64,000 nucleotides of DNA from WM-3-3 sp041660045 (GTDB taxonomy: Bacteria > Pseudomonadota > Gammaproteobacteria > Methylococcales > Methylomonadaceae). A program made the translations under genes and the position numbers. This document shows, in pieces, positions 35,816-44,986 of the stretch. Positions within the stretch are counted from its first letter, which is position 1, and every line of letters begins with the position of its first letter. The notes below the pieces were generated by a model, which saw only the letters and a list, made by a program, of their open reading frames with translations, ran no database searches and was not told the DNA's origin. The stretch is taken from positions 186,001 to 250,000 of the forward strand of contig JBAZXA010000003.1 of assembly GCA_041660045.1 (NCBI GenBank), in the 5' to 3' direction.

Positions 35816-36829
35816 TTAAAAACTAAAACTAATTCGGCTAGTGACACGGTATTCTGAGGTTGCCTGGACACCTTCAACATCATTCACAATCGGGGCACCA
35901 AATGAAGTTGCAATATTCCAATTTTTGCCACCGGCATAACGGATGCCAGGTGAAATATAAAGGATATGACTACCAGTATTGATATCAGTTATGCCAGCAT
36001 TGACATCCCGTCCACGCCGCTCACCATTTAATTCTAAAACCAATGTCACCGGATAATCATTACTGGAAGCTGCTAAACCAGCGCGGGTCTGGGCACCTAC
36101 CGACCATGACACGGCAAAATTGTAGTCAAAAACATCCCCAAATTCATATTGCCGTGCTCCGATGGTTGAGATCGTATAAATTGCACTGGAATCTATCGAA
36201 AAACGTCCTAGATTTCGCGTGTAAGCAAATCCTAAAATGGGATCCCATGCACCTGTCCCAGGCTGGTTATCAACTTCAAATTTGTTCCCTTGAACTTGCT
36301 TAACATCAGTGTCTCCGCTTGGGACTTGCAAACCTAAAATAGCAGAGGCGTGTTCGGTATTATCCTTACTGTGATAAAAACGATATTGGCTGAATAAACG
36401 GATATCGCCAAAACCACCGGCAGAACCTGCATTTTCAACGATATCACCGCCATCTACCGAATTACGAACCGCGCTACGTACCACGCCTGACAGTTGTAGA
36501 CCCACAGTAAAATTATCAGTTAAGCCGTAAGCAGCAGAAATCGCCGGCAATAAAAGTGATGCAGTACTATGAAAATCATCTTTACCTTGGTCTTCTAATT
36601 GGGCAAAACGTGCATTGGAAAATTCGCTATTGCTTACATATAAAGAACGCAAGCTAATTGCCGTACGGCCTTGTGGTAAAGTGATACCTGTATCCGTAAT
36701 AATTGGTGATGCCGTGCCCAGGCCAAAGCCTAAAGAAGCATGATCTGCTAGCGCGGAAGTCGCATAAAAAAGACCCATCACAGTTGCTGTTTTTAGAATA
36801 GTTATAGGTTTAGCAGACTGCATTTGCAT
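35816..36829 (-). CDS. Outer-membrane barrel protein of the MetA-pathway (Phenol_MetA_deg) type
   Basis: A 337-residue exported protein with a signal peptide ending near ATSALADH and a beta-barrel pattern of alternating residues throughout (FTVGLQLSG, GFGDIRLFSQYRF, YISPGIRYAG), ending in phenylalanine (RISFSF). The layout matches the MetA/phenol degradation transporter-like family, whose function is loosely defined. It begins the operon barrel-lipoprotein copy 2. The 37-bp shared element lies about 130-165 bases upstream. Confidence 0.78.
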   Translation of the reverse strand: MQMQSAKPITILKTATVMGLFYATSALADHASLGFGLGTASPIITDTGITLPQGRTAISLRSLYVSNSEFSNARFAQLEDQGKDDFHSTASLLLPAISAAYGLTDNFTVGLQLSGVVRSAVRNSVDGGDIVENAGSAGGFGDIRLFSQYRFYHSKDNTEHASAILGLQVPSGDTDVKQVQGNKFEVDNQPGTGAWDPILGFAYTRNLGRFSIDSSAIYTISTIGARQYEFGDVFDYNFAVSWSVGAQTRAGLAASSNDYPVTLVLELNGERRGRDVNAGITDINTGSHILYISPGIRYAGGKNWNIATSFGAPIVNDVEGVQATSEYRVTSRISFSF

Positions 36830-37152
36830 GTGTTATTTGCCTTAAAATGTTAAATACAATAACAAGTATAGGCACTTTTTATACCAATTTAATAAATTAT
36901 ATATTTCATAACCTTAAACGCTTTTTTAGAATTTCTCTGCTTAAAACAGGTTAAATAACATAACTTTTTTATTTTAAATAACATAGTTTAATTATTTTTA
37001 ATGCTATCGCCCCGTCTTTCGCTATATACAACTATCCGATTATCTTTCCTGATGCAATTAACGCCTAAGCCATACTAATAAATTAAAAAGACAACTTGTT
37101 AAGCAAAATACGGCAGGTTAAAGTAAACCGCTTACTAGCCAAAAACATTCTT
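36830..37152. promoter_or_regulatory. Divergent promoter region, barrel operon / trpD
   Basis: No gene. It holds copy B of the 37-bp element at 36958-36994, including ATAACATAGTTTAATTA, and a direct repeat of TTAAATAACATA at 36951 and 36974 (23-bp spacing). Confidence 0.5.
36958..36994. promoter_or_regulatory. 37-bp element upstream of the barrel operon (copy B)
   Basis: Partner of the element at 34561-34597. The last 17 bases are identical and the leading ACATAA matches too. Confidence 0.55.
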
Positions 37153-38172
37153 ATGCGTATTCAACAAGCCATACAATTACTCATTGATAAACAAGCTCTA
37201 AGTTATGTACAAATGAGCGCTATCATGCGCCAAATTATGACGGGTGGGGCAACTGATGCACAGATGGCAGGTTTACTAGTTGCCTTACGCTGTAAAGGTG
37301 AAACAGTGGATGAACTGACAGCTGCCGCAGAAATCATGCGTGAATTGGCTACCCATGTTGATGTCAGGGGTAAGCATATAATTGATACCTGTGGCACAGG
37401 TGGTGATGGTGCCAATACCTTCAATATTTCAACAACAAGTGCCTTTGTAGTGGCTGCTGCAGGTGCTCAAGTTGCTAAACATGGTAATCGCTCTGTGTCC
37501 AGTACCTGTGGAAGTGCCGATGTGCTAGAAATCGCAGGGGTTAATTTAGATTTAACCGCTGAACAAGTCAGCCGTTGCGTCAATGAAATTGGTGTCGGAT
37601 TTTTGTTTGCCCCCAAATACCACGGTGCCATGCAATACACTAAAACAGTACGCAGTGAAATGGGGGTTAGGACTTTATTTAATTTATTAGGCCCTTTGGC
37701 TAGCCCAGCCTTAGCGCCAAACCAACTTATCGGCGTGTTTTCCAAAATTTGGCTGGAGCCGTTTGCCCAAGTTTTAAAAAAACTTGGCAGCCAACATGTA
37801 TTGGTGGTGAGCGCGGCAGATGGCCTTGATGAAATTAGTATTGCCTCAGAAACTTTTGTCACCGAATTAAAAGAGGGACATATCTTCAGTTATAGTATAT
37901 CGCCGGGGCAATTTGGTTTTAGTGTTGCTAGTTTGGCAGAATTAGCGGTTAAAAATGCTGCCGATAGCTTAATAATGTTAAAATCTGTACTTGATAACCA
38001 AGCAGGCGCCGCCAGGGACATCGTGCAACTTAATGCAGGTGCCGCCATTTATGCTGCTAATTTAACTGACTCTTTAGCGGCAGGAATCGATAAAGCAGGT
38101 AGTGTCATCGCAAGCGGTGCTGCGCGGGAAAAACTGGATGCCTTAATCGCTTATTCAAATTTACCTAGATAA
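37153..38172 (+). CDS. trpD: Anthranilate phosphoribosyltransferase
   Basis: A 339-residue enzyme of tryptophan synthesis that joins anthranilate and PRPP. The glycine-rich PRPP site CGTGGDGANTFNIST and KHGNRSVSSTCGSAD are complete, as is MRQIMTGGATDAQMAGLL near the N-terminus. ATG 37153 is chosen because family proteins start at this point; a TTG 57 bases upstream is in frame. trpC follows after six bases. trpE/trpG are not adjacent. Confidence 0.95.
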   Translation: MRIQQAIQLLIDKQALSYVQMSAIMRQIMTGGATDAQMAGLLVALRCKGETVDELTAAAEIMRELATHVDVRGKHIIDTCGTGGDGANTFNISTTSAFVVAAAGAQVAKHGNRSVSSTCGSADVLEIAGVNLDLTAEQVSRCVNEIGVGFLFAPKYHGAMQYTKTVRSEMGVRTLFNLLGPLASPALAPNQLIGVFSKIWLEPFAQVLKKLGSQHVLVVSAADGLDEISIASETFVTELKEGHIFSYSISPGQFGFSVASLAELAVKNAADSLIMLKSVLDNQAGAARDIVQLNAGAAIYAANLTDSLAAGIDKAGSVIASGAAREKLDALIAYSNLPR

Positions 38173-38178
38173 CCAACC

Positions 38179-38979
38179 ATGACTGATAGCCCAGACATTT
38201 TAAAAAAAATTCTACAAACCAAAACTGAAGAGGTTGCCCATCGTAAGCTACGTATGCCGATTGCTGATTTAAAGGCATTTTCAGACGAAGTTGAACGGCC
38301 AAGAGGATTTTACAATGCCCTGCAATATAAAGTGCTATCAAAAAAGCCTGCAATTATAGCGGAAATAAAAAAGGCTTCGCCTAGCCAAGGTGTTATTCGG
38401 GAAGACTTTAACCCTATATTGATTGCCCAAGATTATGCCATGTACGGCGCAACTTGTTTATCCGTATTAACCGACAAAAATTATTTCCAAGGCTCAGAAG
38501 TCTATTTACAAATGGTGAGGGAACGCTGCCCTTTGCCAGTATTAAGAAAAGATTTTATGATCGATTTGTATCAAATCCATGAAGCCAGGGCTTTAGGAGC
38601 TGATTGCATTCTTTTGATCGTAGCTGCCCTAGAAGACCAGCAAATGCAAGAACTCGCCAGCACTGCCGTTGAACTTGGTATGGATGTATTAGTTGAAGTG
38701 CACGATGCAGCTGAAATGGAACGCGCTTTAATCCTGGATACGCCATTAATTGGTATTAATAACCGGAATTTACGAACATTTTCAACTAATTTAGACACTA
38801 CCATCAACTTGAAAACAATGGTGCCAGCAGACAAACTTATTATTACTGAAAGTGGGATACATACACCTGAAGATGTTGCATTAATGGTTAACCAAGGGAT
38901 ATATGCTTTTCTAGTCGGGGAAGCGTTTATGCGGGCAGAAAGCCCAGGGCAAAAAATGAAGGGATTATTTAGTTTGTAA
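38179..38979 (+). CDS. trpC: Indole-3-glycerol phosphate synthase
   Basis: A 266-residue TIM-barrel enzyme, monofunctional (no TrpF domain). Signature residues are IIAEIKKASPSQGVI (catalytic Lys), VLTDKNYFQGS, VLRKDFMID and GINNRNLRTF with the SGIHTPEDV phosphate-binding end. It acts directly after TrpD/TrpF in the pathway and is co-transcribed with trpD. Confidence 0.96.
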   Translation: MTDSPDILKKILQTKTEEVAHRKLRMPIADLKAFSDEVERPRGFYNALQYKVLSKKPAIIAEIKKASPSQGVIREDFNPILIAQDYAMYGATCLSVLTDKNYFQGSEVYLQMVRERCPLPVLRKDFMIDLYQIHEARALGADCILLIVAALEDQQMQELASTAVELGMDVLVEVHDAAEMERALILDTPLIGINNRNLRTFSTNLDTTINLKTMVPADKLIITESGIHTPEDVALMVNQGIYAFLVGEAFMRAESPGQKMKGLFSL

Positions 38980-39087
38980 TCTCAGCGACTGGTTTTTTAT
39001 TAGCAAAGCCAGTTTAACTACGCTGGCTATTGCGTTAAATCAACCAAGAAGATCAGTCAGAGCGGAAAGGCCAAGCTAGCTTAAACT

Positions 39088-39879
39088 TCACCACACAAAT
39101 TTTAACCCTATTAGTAATAACAATGTTGCCAATATGGGCCGTAAAAATTTTTCCGGTACTTTAGCACTTAAAAAACTGCCTACATAGATACCAGGTAACG
39201 AACCTATTAACAGACTGCCCAATAATTTAAGGTCGACATTGCCCATATATAAATGCCCTAGTCCTGCGACCGTGGTTAATGGAATAGCATGGGCTAAATC
39301 TGTGCCTACAATACGTACCGTGGGCAATCTAGGATAAAGCACAAATAAGGCAATTGTACCTAAAGCTCCCGCCCCCACCGAAGTCAGCGCAACTAAGGTA
39401 CCAAGAATCAAACCCGCTAATATCGTCAATGGATTTTGCCAACGTCCAAAACGCTCGGCATGGACTTTTCTTTGCACAGCCGCATCGTGGCTACGGTGTA
39501 TCATCCAACTGCGAAAAATGAGTGAAATAGCTGTTAAGATTAACGCTACGCCTAACGTTGTTGTCATGATTTTAGTTACAACTTCATTTTTCTCGATAAT
39601 ATGGGTTAATAAATAAAGTACAACAGCTGCTGCCGGAAGACTGCCCATAGCCAGTAACTTTACTATTTTCCATTCAACTGAACGGTGTTTATTATGATGT
39701 ACTAAAACACCACCACCTTTAGTAATCGCGGCAAATAATAAATCAGTGCCCACAGCAACTTTGGGCGCAAAATCAAATAAAAATACCAGTAATGGGGTCA
39801 TCAGTGAACCACCACCAACACCGGTCAAACCTACTAATAAACCAACCAGTAGGCCAGATAAAATATAACCCCAGTCCAT
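39088..39879 (-). CDS. TauE/SafE (TSUP) family permease
   Basis: A 263-residue membrane protein with about eight helices. The twin TSUP signatures are GLTGVGGGSLMTPLL at the start and TSVGAGALGT in the second half, the latter followed by VGTDLAHAIPLTTVAGLGH. The family exports sulfite, sulfoacetate or related sulfur-containing anions; the substrate here is not known. It is monocistronic and convergent with trpC. Confidence 0.85.
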   Translation of the reverse strand: MDWGYILSGLLVGLLVGLTGVGGGSLMTPLLVFLFDFAPKVAVGTDLLFAAITKGGGVLVHHNKHRSVEWKIVKLLAMGSLPAAAVVLYLLTHIIEKNEVVTKIMTTTLGVALILTAISLIFRSWMIHRSHDAAVQRKVHAERFGRWQNPLTILAGLILGTLVALTSVGAGALGTIALFVLYPRLPTVRIVGTDLAHAIPLTTVAGLGHLYMGNVDLKLLGSLLIGSLPGIYVGSFLSAKVPEKFLRPILATLLLLIGLKFVW

Positions 39880-40037
39880 AATAAATAAAGTTGTAAAAGT
39901 TAAAAAAACTTGGCAAGCAATCCCAAAACTAAAGGATATGTTTAATAGGCAGGCTTAGGAAGTAGGGGTTTTCTTGAAGAGTTAAGCAAGCTATACCAAG
40001 TTGAGTGAAAGGCTTGATATAGCTTTAAGTAAACTTC

Positions 40038-40424
40038 TTACAAAAGGCTTTTTAATTCTGAAAATTTCTTTTGTGCATTCTTCAATTCTTGCTCAGCTTC
40101 CTGCAAAGCGTTTTCTTTTGCGTGGGCACGGGCGGTTTTTAAGAGATTATTCGCACGTGAGCGGGCAATATCTACTTTATCATTTGCATTAATTTCTTTT
40201 GAGGCATCCATGGCGTCTTTAATTAAATTTGACACCGCTTCGCCTTCTGAACCGCTATTAATTGCATCCATAGCTATTTTTACTTTATCTACGACTAAAT
40301 CAATCGCTTCAGCAGGTGCATAAGAAATTCTACCTTTGTCTGTTTCTGCAAAAACTGGTGTTGAAATGGCAACAGCAGAAGCCGCGATCAGCAAAGATAA
40401 CAATGCTTTTTTCAAAACTTTCAT
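40038..40424 (-). CDS. Small exported alpha-helical protein
   Basis: A 128-residue protein with a signal peptide (MKVLKKALLSLLIAASAVAI) and a wholly helical, charged mature region (SRANNLLKTARAHAKENALQEAEQEL). ATG 40424 has a GAGGAT Shine-Dalgarno; a TTG 15 bases upstream is in frame but lies on that site. The pattern loosely recalls small helical-bundle periplasmic proteins such as SmbP, but histidine richness is absent. Function unknown. Confidence 0.68.
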   Translation of the reverse strand: MKVLKKALLSLLIAASAVAISTPVFAETDKGRISYAPAEAIDLVVDKVKIAMDAINSGSEGEAVSNLIKDAMDASKEINANDKVDIARSRANNLLKTARAHAKENALQEAEQELKNAQKKFSELKSLL

Positions 40425-40556
40425 TTTATTAATCCTCAAGATATTATTTTTTTAAAATCGCATTTGGCTAAATAACAGGCACTAAAAAAGCCAAATAGTC
40501 AAACACGTTTGCCATCTTATCACATTTTAAAATTTACTAATAAACTTAGGGTTAAA

Positions 40557-40745
40557 TTAATCCGCATCTGTTTTTAAATCCACAACAATCTGGTCTTCAA
40601 ATATAAGCACAGAAAATAAAATAGGGGCGCAGCAAACTTGACAGTCCTCGTAATAACTTTGCTCATCGATGGAAGTATCAATCAACACTGTGATACTTTC
40701 CCCACAATACGGGCAGCTACAAAAATGCTGTTCTTGACCAAACAT
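40557..40745 (-). CDS. CPXCG-motif cysteine-rich protein
   Basis: A 62-residue zinc-ribbon-like protein. CPYCGE and the second pair CQVCC give the four-cysteine arrangement of the CPXCG family; the acidic tail is typical. Start is ATG 40745, which overlaps the upstream SDR stop by one base (TAATG). Biological role is not established. Confidence 0.78.
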   Translation of the reverse strand: MFGQEQHFCSCPYCGESITVLIDTSIDEQSYYEDCQVCCAPILFSVLIFEDQIVVDLKTDAD

Positions 40746-41578
40746 TATAATATTTTTATTAAAATTGCATCTAAGCAAGCAGTTGGTAAAACGCGCTTTA
40801 GAAAAGCAAACAAATAGGTCGGAAAAGTAACGTAGTAACGACGTTTAGGATGTTTGGCTTCAACCGCGTGGATCACTTTTTTAGCAACCGCTAAAGACGG
40901 TAAGGTAAACATTGTCGCAGTGCCTGGTTTGCTAAGCCGGTCTTGCATTTTTTGGTACGCTTTTTGATGCACACTTTGACTACTGTCAACATGCTGTTGA
41001 AATTGGCTAAAAGCATTTTCCCTGAACTTGCTGATAATCGGACCTGGTTCAATTAAAGAAATATTAATACCAGTTCCTTTCAGTTCTAAGCGTAAAGTAT
41101 CTGCTAAGCCTTCCAGTGCAAATTTGCTGGCATTGTAAGCTCCTCGAAAAGGCATAGCAACAAATCCCAAGATAGAACTGTTGTAAATAATCCTGCCATA
41201 AGCTTGTTTACGCATTAAGGGAATAATTAAGTTTGTGAGTTCATGCGTACCAAAAAAGTTAGTCTCAAACTGGGCACGTAGCACCTCCCGGGATAAATCT
41301 TCAACTGCCCCAGGTTGACCAAAAGCCGCATTATTAAATAACACATCCAGTTTTCCCTGGGTAATATCAATCACCTGCTTTACAGCTGTTTGTATGCTTA
41401 GGCTATCTGCAAGATCTAAAGCCACAGCAATAAAACCTTCATTAATTAAACGCTGGACATCATCAGGCTGTCTTGCTGTCGCGATAACTTGATGACCCCG
41501 TTTTTTTAATTCGACAGCAGTGGTATAACCAATACCACTAGAACAACCGGTTATTAATATAGTTTGTGCTGAATGCAT
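40745..41578 (-). CDS. Short-chain dehydrogenase/reductase
   Basis: A 277-residue classical SDR. The cofactor motif is ITGCSSGIGYTTA, the NNAAFG strand follows, and catalytic residues are Ser in YNSSILG and YNASK (Tyr-x3-Lys). It probably reduces or oxidises a hydrophobic substrate with NAD(P)H. ATG 41578 fits the start of the Rossmann strand; an upstream frame extension to 41614 overlaps the preceding gene. It is in a run with a DUF4124 gene and a CPXCG gene. Confidence 0.88.
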   Translation of the reverse strand: MHSAQTILITGCSSGIGYTTAVELKKRGHQVIATARQPDDVQRLINEGFIAVALDLADSLSIQTAVKQVIDITQGKLDVLFNNAAFGQPGAVEDLSREVLRAQFETNFFGTHELTNLIIPLMRKQAYGRIIYNSSILGFVAMPFRGAYNASKFALEGLADTLRLELKGTGINISLIEPGPIISKFRENAFSQFQQHVDSSQSVHQKAYQKMQDRLSKPGTATMFTLPSLAVAKKVIHAVEAKHPKRRYYVTFPTYLFAFLKRVLPTACLDAILIKIL

Positions 41579-41582
41579 TAGC

Positions 41583-42158
41583 TTATTCGGATAATTCTTG
41601 CTCGCTAAATTCAAAATTGTTACCGGTACTACAGTTAATCATAAAGACTAATTTACCTTTATTACTTTTTTTACTCAGTTCAACACCTTCAACACGCTTA
41701 CAGCTCTTTGTAGTTAAAGCTTTTTCTGCCGCTAAGCGTCTGAAACGCTCAATTTCTGCCAAGCGATTTTGAAAAGGCTTAACAAGTTCAGGTAGTCCGT
41801 TGAGTGAATAGGGCGGTATCGCAAAAGAAGAGAACTTTTCCGGGTTATTTTTAATAAGAAACTGATTTTTTGCACTTTCTGCAGCAGCTTGTTGCTTAAG
41901 TTGCGTTAATTTATCTTGATCTTGCTGTAGTTGTTCTGATTTTTTTTCTTGTTCCGCATTATTTTGCTCAGCTTGTTGTGCTTTTTCGTCCAAGTTAATC
42001 CGAATCCCTGTTTTCAGATCTAATTCTTCTTTATTTTGGCCATCTAAGCAAGGGCTGGACCGATAAATAGTTTTTCCTTGGTTATCCGTACATTTAAATA
42101 CACCCGCATAAGCAGGTACCATGAGAAAAAGCATGGATAGCCATAATATAAAATGCAT
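41583..42158 (-). CDS. DUF4124-domain exported protein
   Basis: A 191-residue exported protein. After a signal peptide (MHFILWLSMLFLMVPAYA) comes the DUF4124 unit VFKCTDNQGKTIYRSSPC, then a Glu/Gln-rich coiled-coil linker (residues about 60-100) and a C-terminal region with two cysteines (KSCKRVE, INCSTG). ATG 42158 is preferred for the signal peptide. Function unknown; such proteins are common in gammaproteobacterial envelopes. SDR and CPXCG genes follow closely on the same strand. Confidence 0.78.
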   Translation of the reverse strand: MHFILWLSMLFLMVPAYAGVFKCTDNQGKTIYRSSPCLDGQNKEELDLKTGIRINLDEKAQQAEQNNAEQEKKSEQLQQDQDKLTQLKQQAAAESAKNQFLIKNNPEKFSSFAIPPYSLNGLPELVKPFQNRLAEIERFRRLAAEKALTTKSCKRVEGVELSKKSNKGKLVFMINCSTGNNFEFSEQELSE

Positions 42159-42587
42159 TGTTTTCCCCAAAATATGATGCTTATAAAAGTATAGGCAATG
42201 TTCTGTATCCAATACTGTTAATAACAATTAAATAAATATCTTTTTAAAAACTTATTATTATTAGTCTTTTAAAATTCCGTGTATAAGTCATTTATTAATA
42301 ATTATTTCAATAACTTATACTACATTATAAACTGCTAAACCTAGCCTTTAAAAGCTGTGTTTGCTTTGTGGATAAAACGGCATGTGTTATTCAAACACCT
42401 TTAATACACAGCTTATCCCGTTGTAATTAACAATTTATGCTATGTTGCCTTAGCACTTATCTGTACTAAAATAGGGAACCTTTTTTTATAAACGTTGTTT
42501 TTACAGTAATAATCACTTTTCTATGCGCAGGTCTATTTTTAGCTTGATAGGCTGGTTACTCATGATGGATAAAAACATAACAGGATC
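42159..42587. promoter_or_regulatory. Divergent promoter region before the MoxR/Bat operon
   Basis: AT-rich, no gene recognised. A DnaA-box-like TGTGGATAA occurs at 42367-42375, the same 9-mer as in the priA upstream region. Confidence 0.4.
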
Positions 42588-43571
42588 ATGTCAGAACAAA
42601 ACCTAAACCAATTGGCTTTAATACGTTTAAAAAACTTTATTCAACAAGAAATTATTGGCCAAGACATTTTGGTGGAAAGAATGTTGATCGGTTTATTAGC
42701 TGATGGTCATATCCTTGTTGAAGGTGCACCAGGACTAGCTAAAACTAGAGCCATAAATATTTTAAGCAAAGGCATACATGCTGATTTTCACCGTGTGCAA
42801 TTTACCCCGGATTTATTACCAGCTGATTTAACGGGTACAGAAATTTATCGGCCGCAACAAGGCACGTTTGAATTTCAAAAAGGCCCGTTATTCCATAATT
42901 TAATTTTAGCCGATGAAATCAATCGTGCGCCGGCAAAAGTACAGTCTGCACTTTTGGAGGCAATGGCAGAAAGGCAAATTACAGTCGGTCAAGCCACGTA
43001 TGCATTACCAAAATTGTTTATGGTGATGGCGACACAAAACCCAATAGAACAAGAAGGCACATATCCTTTACCAGAAGCGCAATTGGACCGGTTTTTATTA
43101 CATATCAAAATTGATTACCCTAAAGCAGAACATGAAAAAGATATTTTGCGTTTAGCGAGAAAGGAAGCTAAACAAGAAACCGTTGTTAAAATTAATTCAG
43201 CTTTCGAAAGTCTACAACAAGGTGTTTTATTTGCAGCCAGAAATGAAATTTTAGAATTATATATGGCTGAAAATCTTGAAGATTATTTATTGCAGATCAT
43301 CTTGGCAACACGTAACCCTGCAGCTTATGGCAAAGATTTAGCGGCTTGGTTGCAATATGGTGCTAGCCCACGGGCGAGTATTGCCTTGGACCGCTGTGCC
43401 AGGGCTAAAGCTTGGTTAGCGCAACGGGATTTTGTGACCCCGGAAGATATTCAAGATATTGCTTTTGATGTGTTACGGCACCGTTTGATTTTATCTTATG
43501 AAGCGGAAGCTGAAGGGATAACCACAGATCATTGTATTAAAGAGTTAATTGCCAGAATTGCTGTCCCTTAA
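42588..43571 (+). CDS. MoxR-family AAA+ ATPase
   Basis: A 327-residue AAA+ ATPase. Walker A is EGAPGLAKTRAIN, Walker B LILADEINRAPAKVQ, and sensor 1 MATQNPIEQEG; the MoxR lid domain follows. MoxR proteins act as chaperone-like partners of VWA proteins. Here it heads a tight operon with DUF58, DUF4381 and two VWA proteins, so an aerotolerance/metal-insertion type complex at the membrane is plausible. The last base overlaps the next gene (TAATG). Confidence 0.92.
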   Translation: MSEQNLNQLALIRLKNFIQQEIIGQDILVERMLIGLLADGHILVEGAPGLAKTRAINILSKGIHADFHRVQFTPDLLPADLTGTEIYRPQQGTFEFQKGPLFHNLILADEINRAPAKVQSALLEAMAERQITVGQATYALPKLFMVMATQNPIEQEGTYPLPEAQLDRFLLHIKIDYPKAEHEKDILRLARKEAKQETVVKINSAFESLQQGVLFAARNEILELYMAENLEDYLLQIILATRNPAAYGKDLAAWLQYGASPRASIALDRCARAKAWLAQRDFVTPEDIQDIAFDVLRHRLILSYEAEAEGITTDHCIKELIARIAVP

Positions 43572-44494
43572 TGTTATTTGATAGTGTTAGCCAACAAAAC
43601 AAAATAGAAACTCAAGATCGGGTTGCTATACGCTTAAAAACGTTAATTGCTTTAGCCCAAATAGCCAGTAACTTAAATTTACGCCAGTCTAAAATCAATG
43701 CCCAAGAAGGTGGTGCCTATGTTTCTCGCTTGAAAGGACGAGGCATGGAATTTGACGAAGCCCGTTTATATCAACCTGGTGATGATATCCGAAGCATAGA
43801 TTGGAAAGTGACTGCGCGTAGTGGTAAAACCCATACTAAGCTTTTTCGTGAAGAACGTGAAAAACCTGTTTTTATTTCAGTGGATTACCGTTTAAACATG
43901 CACTTTGCCACGCGAGGTGTTTTCAAATCGGTACTGGCTGCTAAGTTAGCGGGACTTTTAGCATGGGGAGCCCAATATCAAGGTGATAGAATAGGCGGGC
44001 AAATATTTTCTGATTTTGAATGCACAGAATTAAAACCCCAAAATGGTAAGCATGCGGTCTTGCGTTTTTTAAATGCCTTGGTGAAGGCACAAGCGTCAAC
44101 AGGCAGCCCGATTAGTTTTGAGCATGTGTTAGCTAGATTAGTGCAACACACCAGACCTGGTAGCCAAATTTACATCATTAGTGATTTTCGTGGGATTAAC
44201 CCTAAAGCAGAACTTTTTTTAGCCCGCATCGCGCAGCACTGTCAGGTTAATCTGCTTATGGTATATGATCCCTTAGAGCAAGCTTTACCCACCCAAGGCC
44301 GTTACCGATTTACCGATACCATGCGTGATGTTGTGGTGGATGCCGCTGATCAAAAAAAATTATCAGATTATCATCAACGCTTTGTAAAGCATCAACAAAC
44401 TGTGCAAACATTAGCAAAAAAATTAGGTTTAGGTTTTATAGAATGTAGCACGATTGATGATCCACTGATGTGTTTGCAATTTCGTTACCGATAA
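43571..44494 (+). CDS. DUF58 domain protein of the MoxR/Bat operon
   Basis: A 307-residue protein with the DUF58 signature GRGMEFDEARLYQPGDDIRS and IDWKVTARSGK at about residues 55-83, leading into a VWA-like second half (PVFISVDYRLNMHFA) with a degenerate metal site. DUF58 proteins link MoxR to VWA partners. It overlaps moxR by one base and is followed closely by a DUF4381 gene. Confidence 0.9.
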   Translation: MLFDSVSQQNKIETQDRVAIRLKTLIALAQIASNLNLRQSKINAQEGGAYVSRLKGRGMEFDEARLYQPGDDIRSIDWKVTARSGKTHTKLFREEREKPVFISVDYRLNMHFATRGVFKSVLAAKLAGLLAWGAQYQGDRIGGQIFSDFECTELKPQNGKHAVLRFLNALVKAQASTGSPISFEHVLARLVQHTRPGSQIYIISDFRGINPKAELFLARIAQHCQVNLLMVYDPLEQALPTQGRYRFTDTMRDVVVDAADQKKLSDYHQRFVKHQQTVQTLAKKLGLGFIECSTIDDPLMCLQFRYR

Positions 44495-44500
44495 GTTGTT

Positions 44501-44986
44501 ATGGATGACGCCGCCACTTTAGCTTTAAAAGATATTCATTTACCGGGTGCAAATAGCTGGTTTCCAGAATTGATACGTTGGTGGCCACCGGCTATAGGCT
44601 GGTGGTTACTGCTGATTTTAGTGATTTTTATAATTTGGATTTTAAAACGTTTAACCCGTAAAACAGCAATAAAATCCGCAAAAGCAATATTAGTGGCAAT
44701 TCAGCTAAATAAGGCGATGAGCACTTCGCAAAAATTGGCTGAATTATGTGTATTGATTAGGCGAGTCGCCATGCATGTTTCGCCAAGACAGCAAGTGGCC
44801 AGTTTAACCGGCGCAGCTTGGTTAGCCTATTTAGATAATTCAGTCAAACATGCACCTTTTAGCACAGGCATAGGCCAATATTTAGGCGATGCACATTATC
44901 AACCTAGTCAGATTAGCGATGCAGAATTAGGTCAATTATTTGGCCTTTGCGAAACCTGGTTAAAAGCCCAAAACAAACACATATGA
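44501..44986 (+). CDS. DUF4381 domain membrane protein
   Basis: A 161-residue bitopic protein. IHLPGANSWFPE opens the domain, one transmembrane helix (about residues 29-48, IGWWLLLILVIFIIWIL) follows, then a helical cytoplasmic region with YL-type helices. DUF4381 is a standard component of MoxR/VWA operons. The stop overlaps the start of the next gene (ATGA). Confidence 0.85.
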   Translation: MDDAATLALKDIHLPGANSWFPELIRWWPPAIGWWLLLILVIFIIWILKRLTRKTAIKSAKAILVAIQLNKAMSTSQKLAELCVLIRRVAMHVSPRQQVASLTGAAWLAYLDNSVKHAPFSTGIGQYLGDAHYQPSQISDAELGQLFGLCETWLKAQNKHI

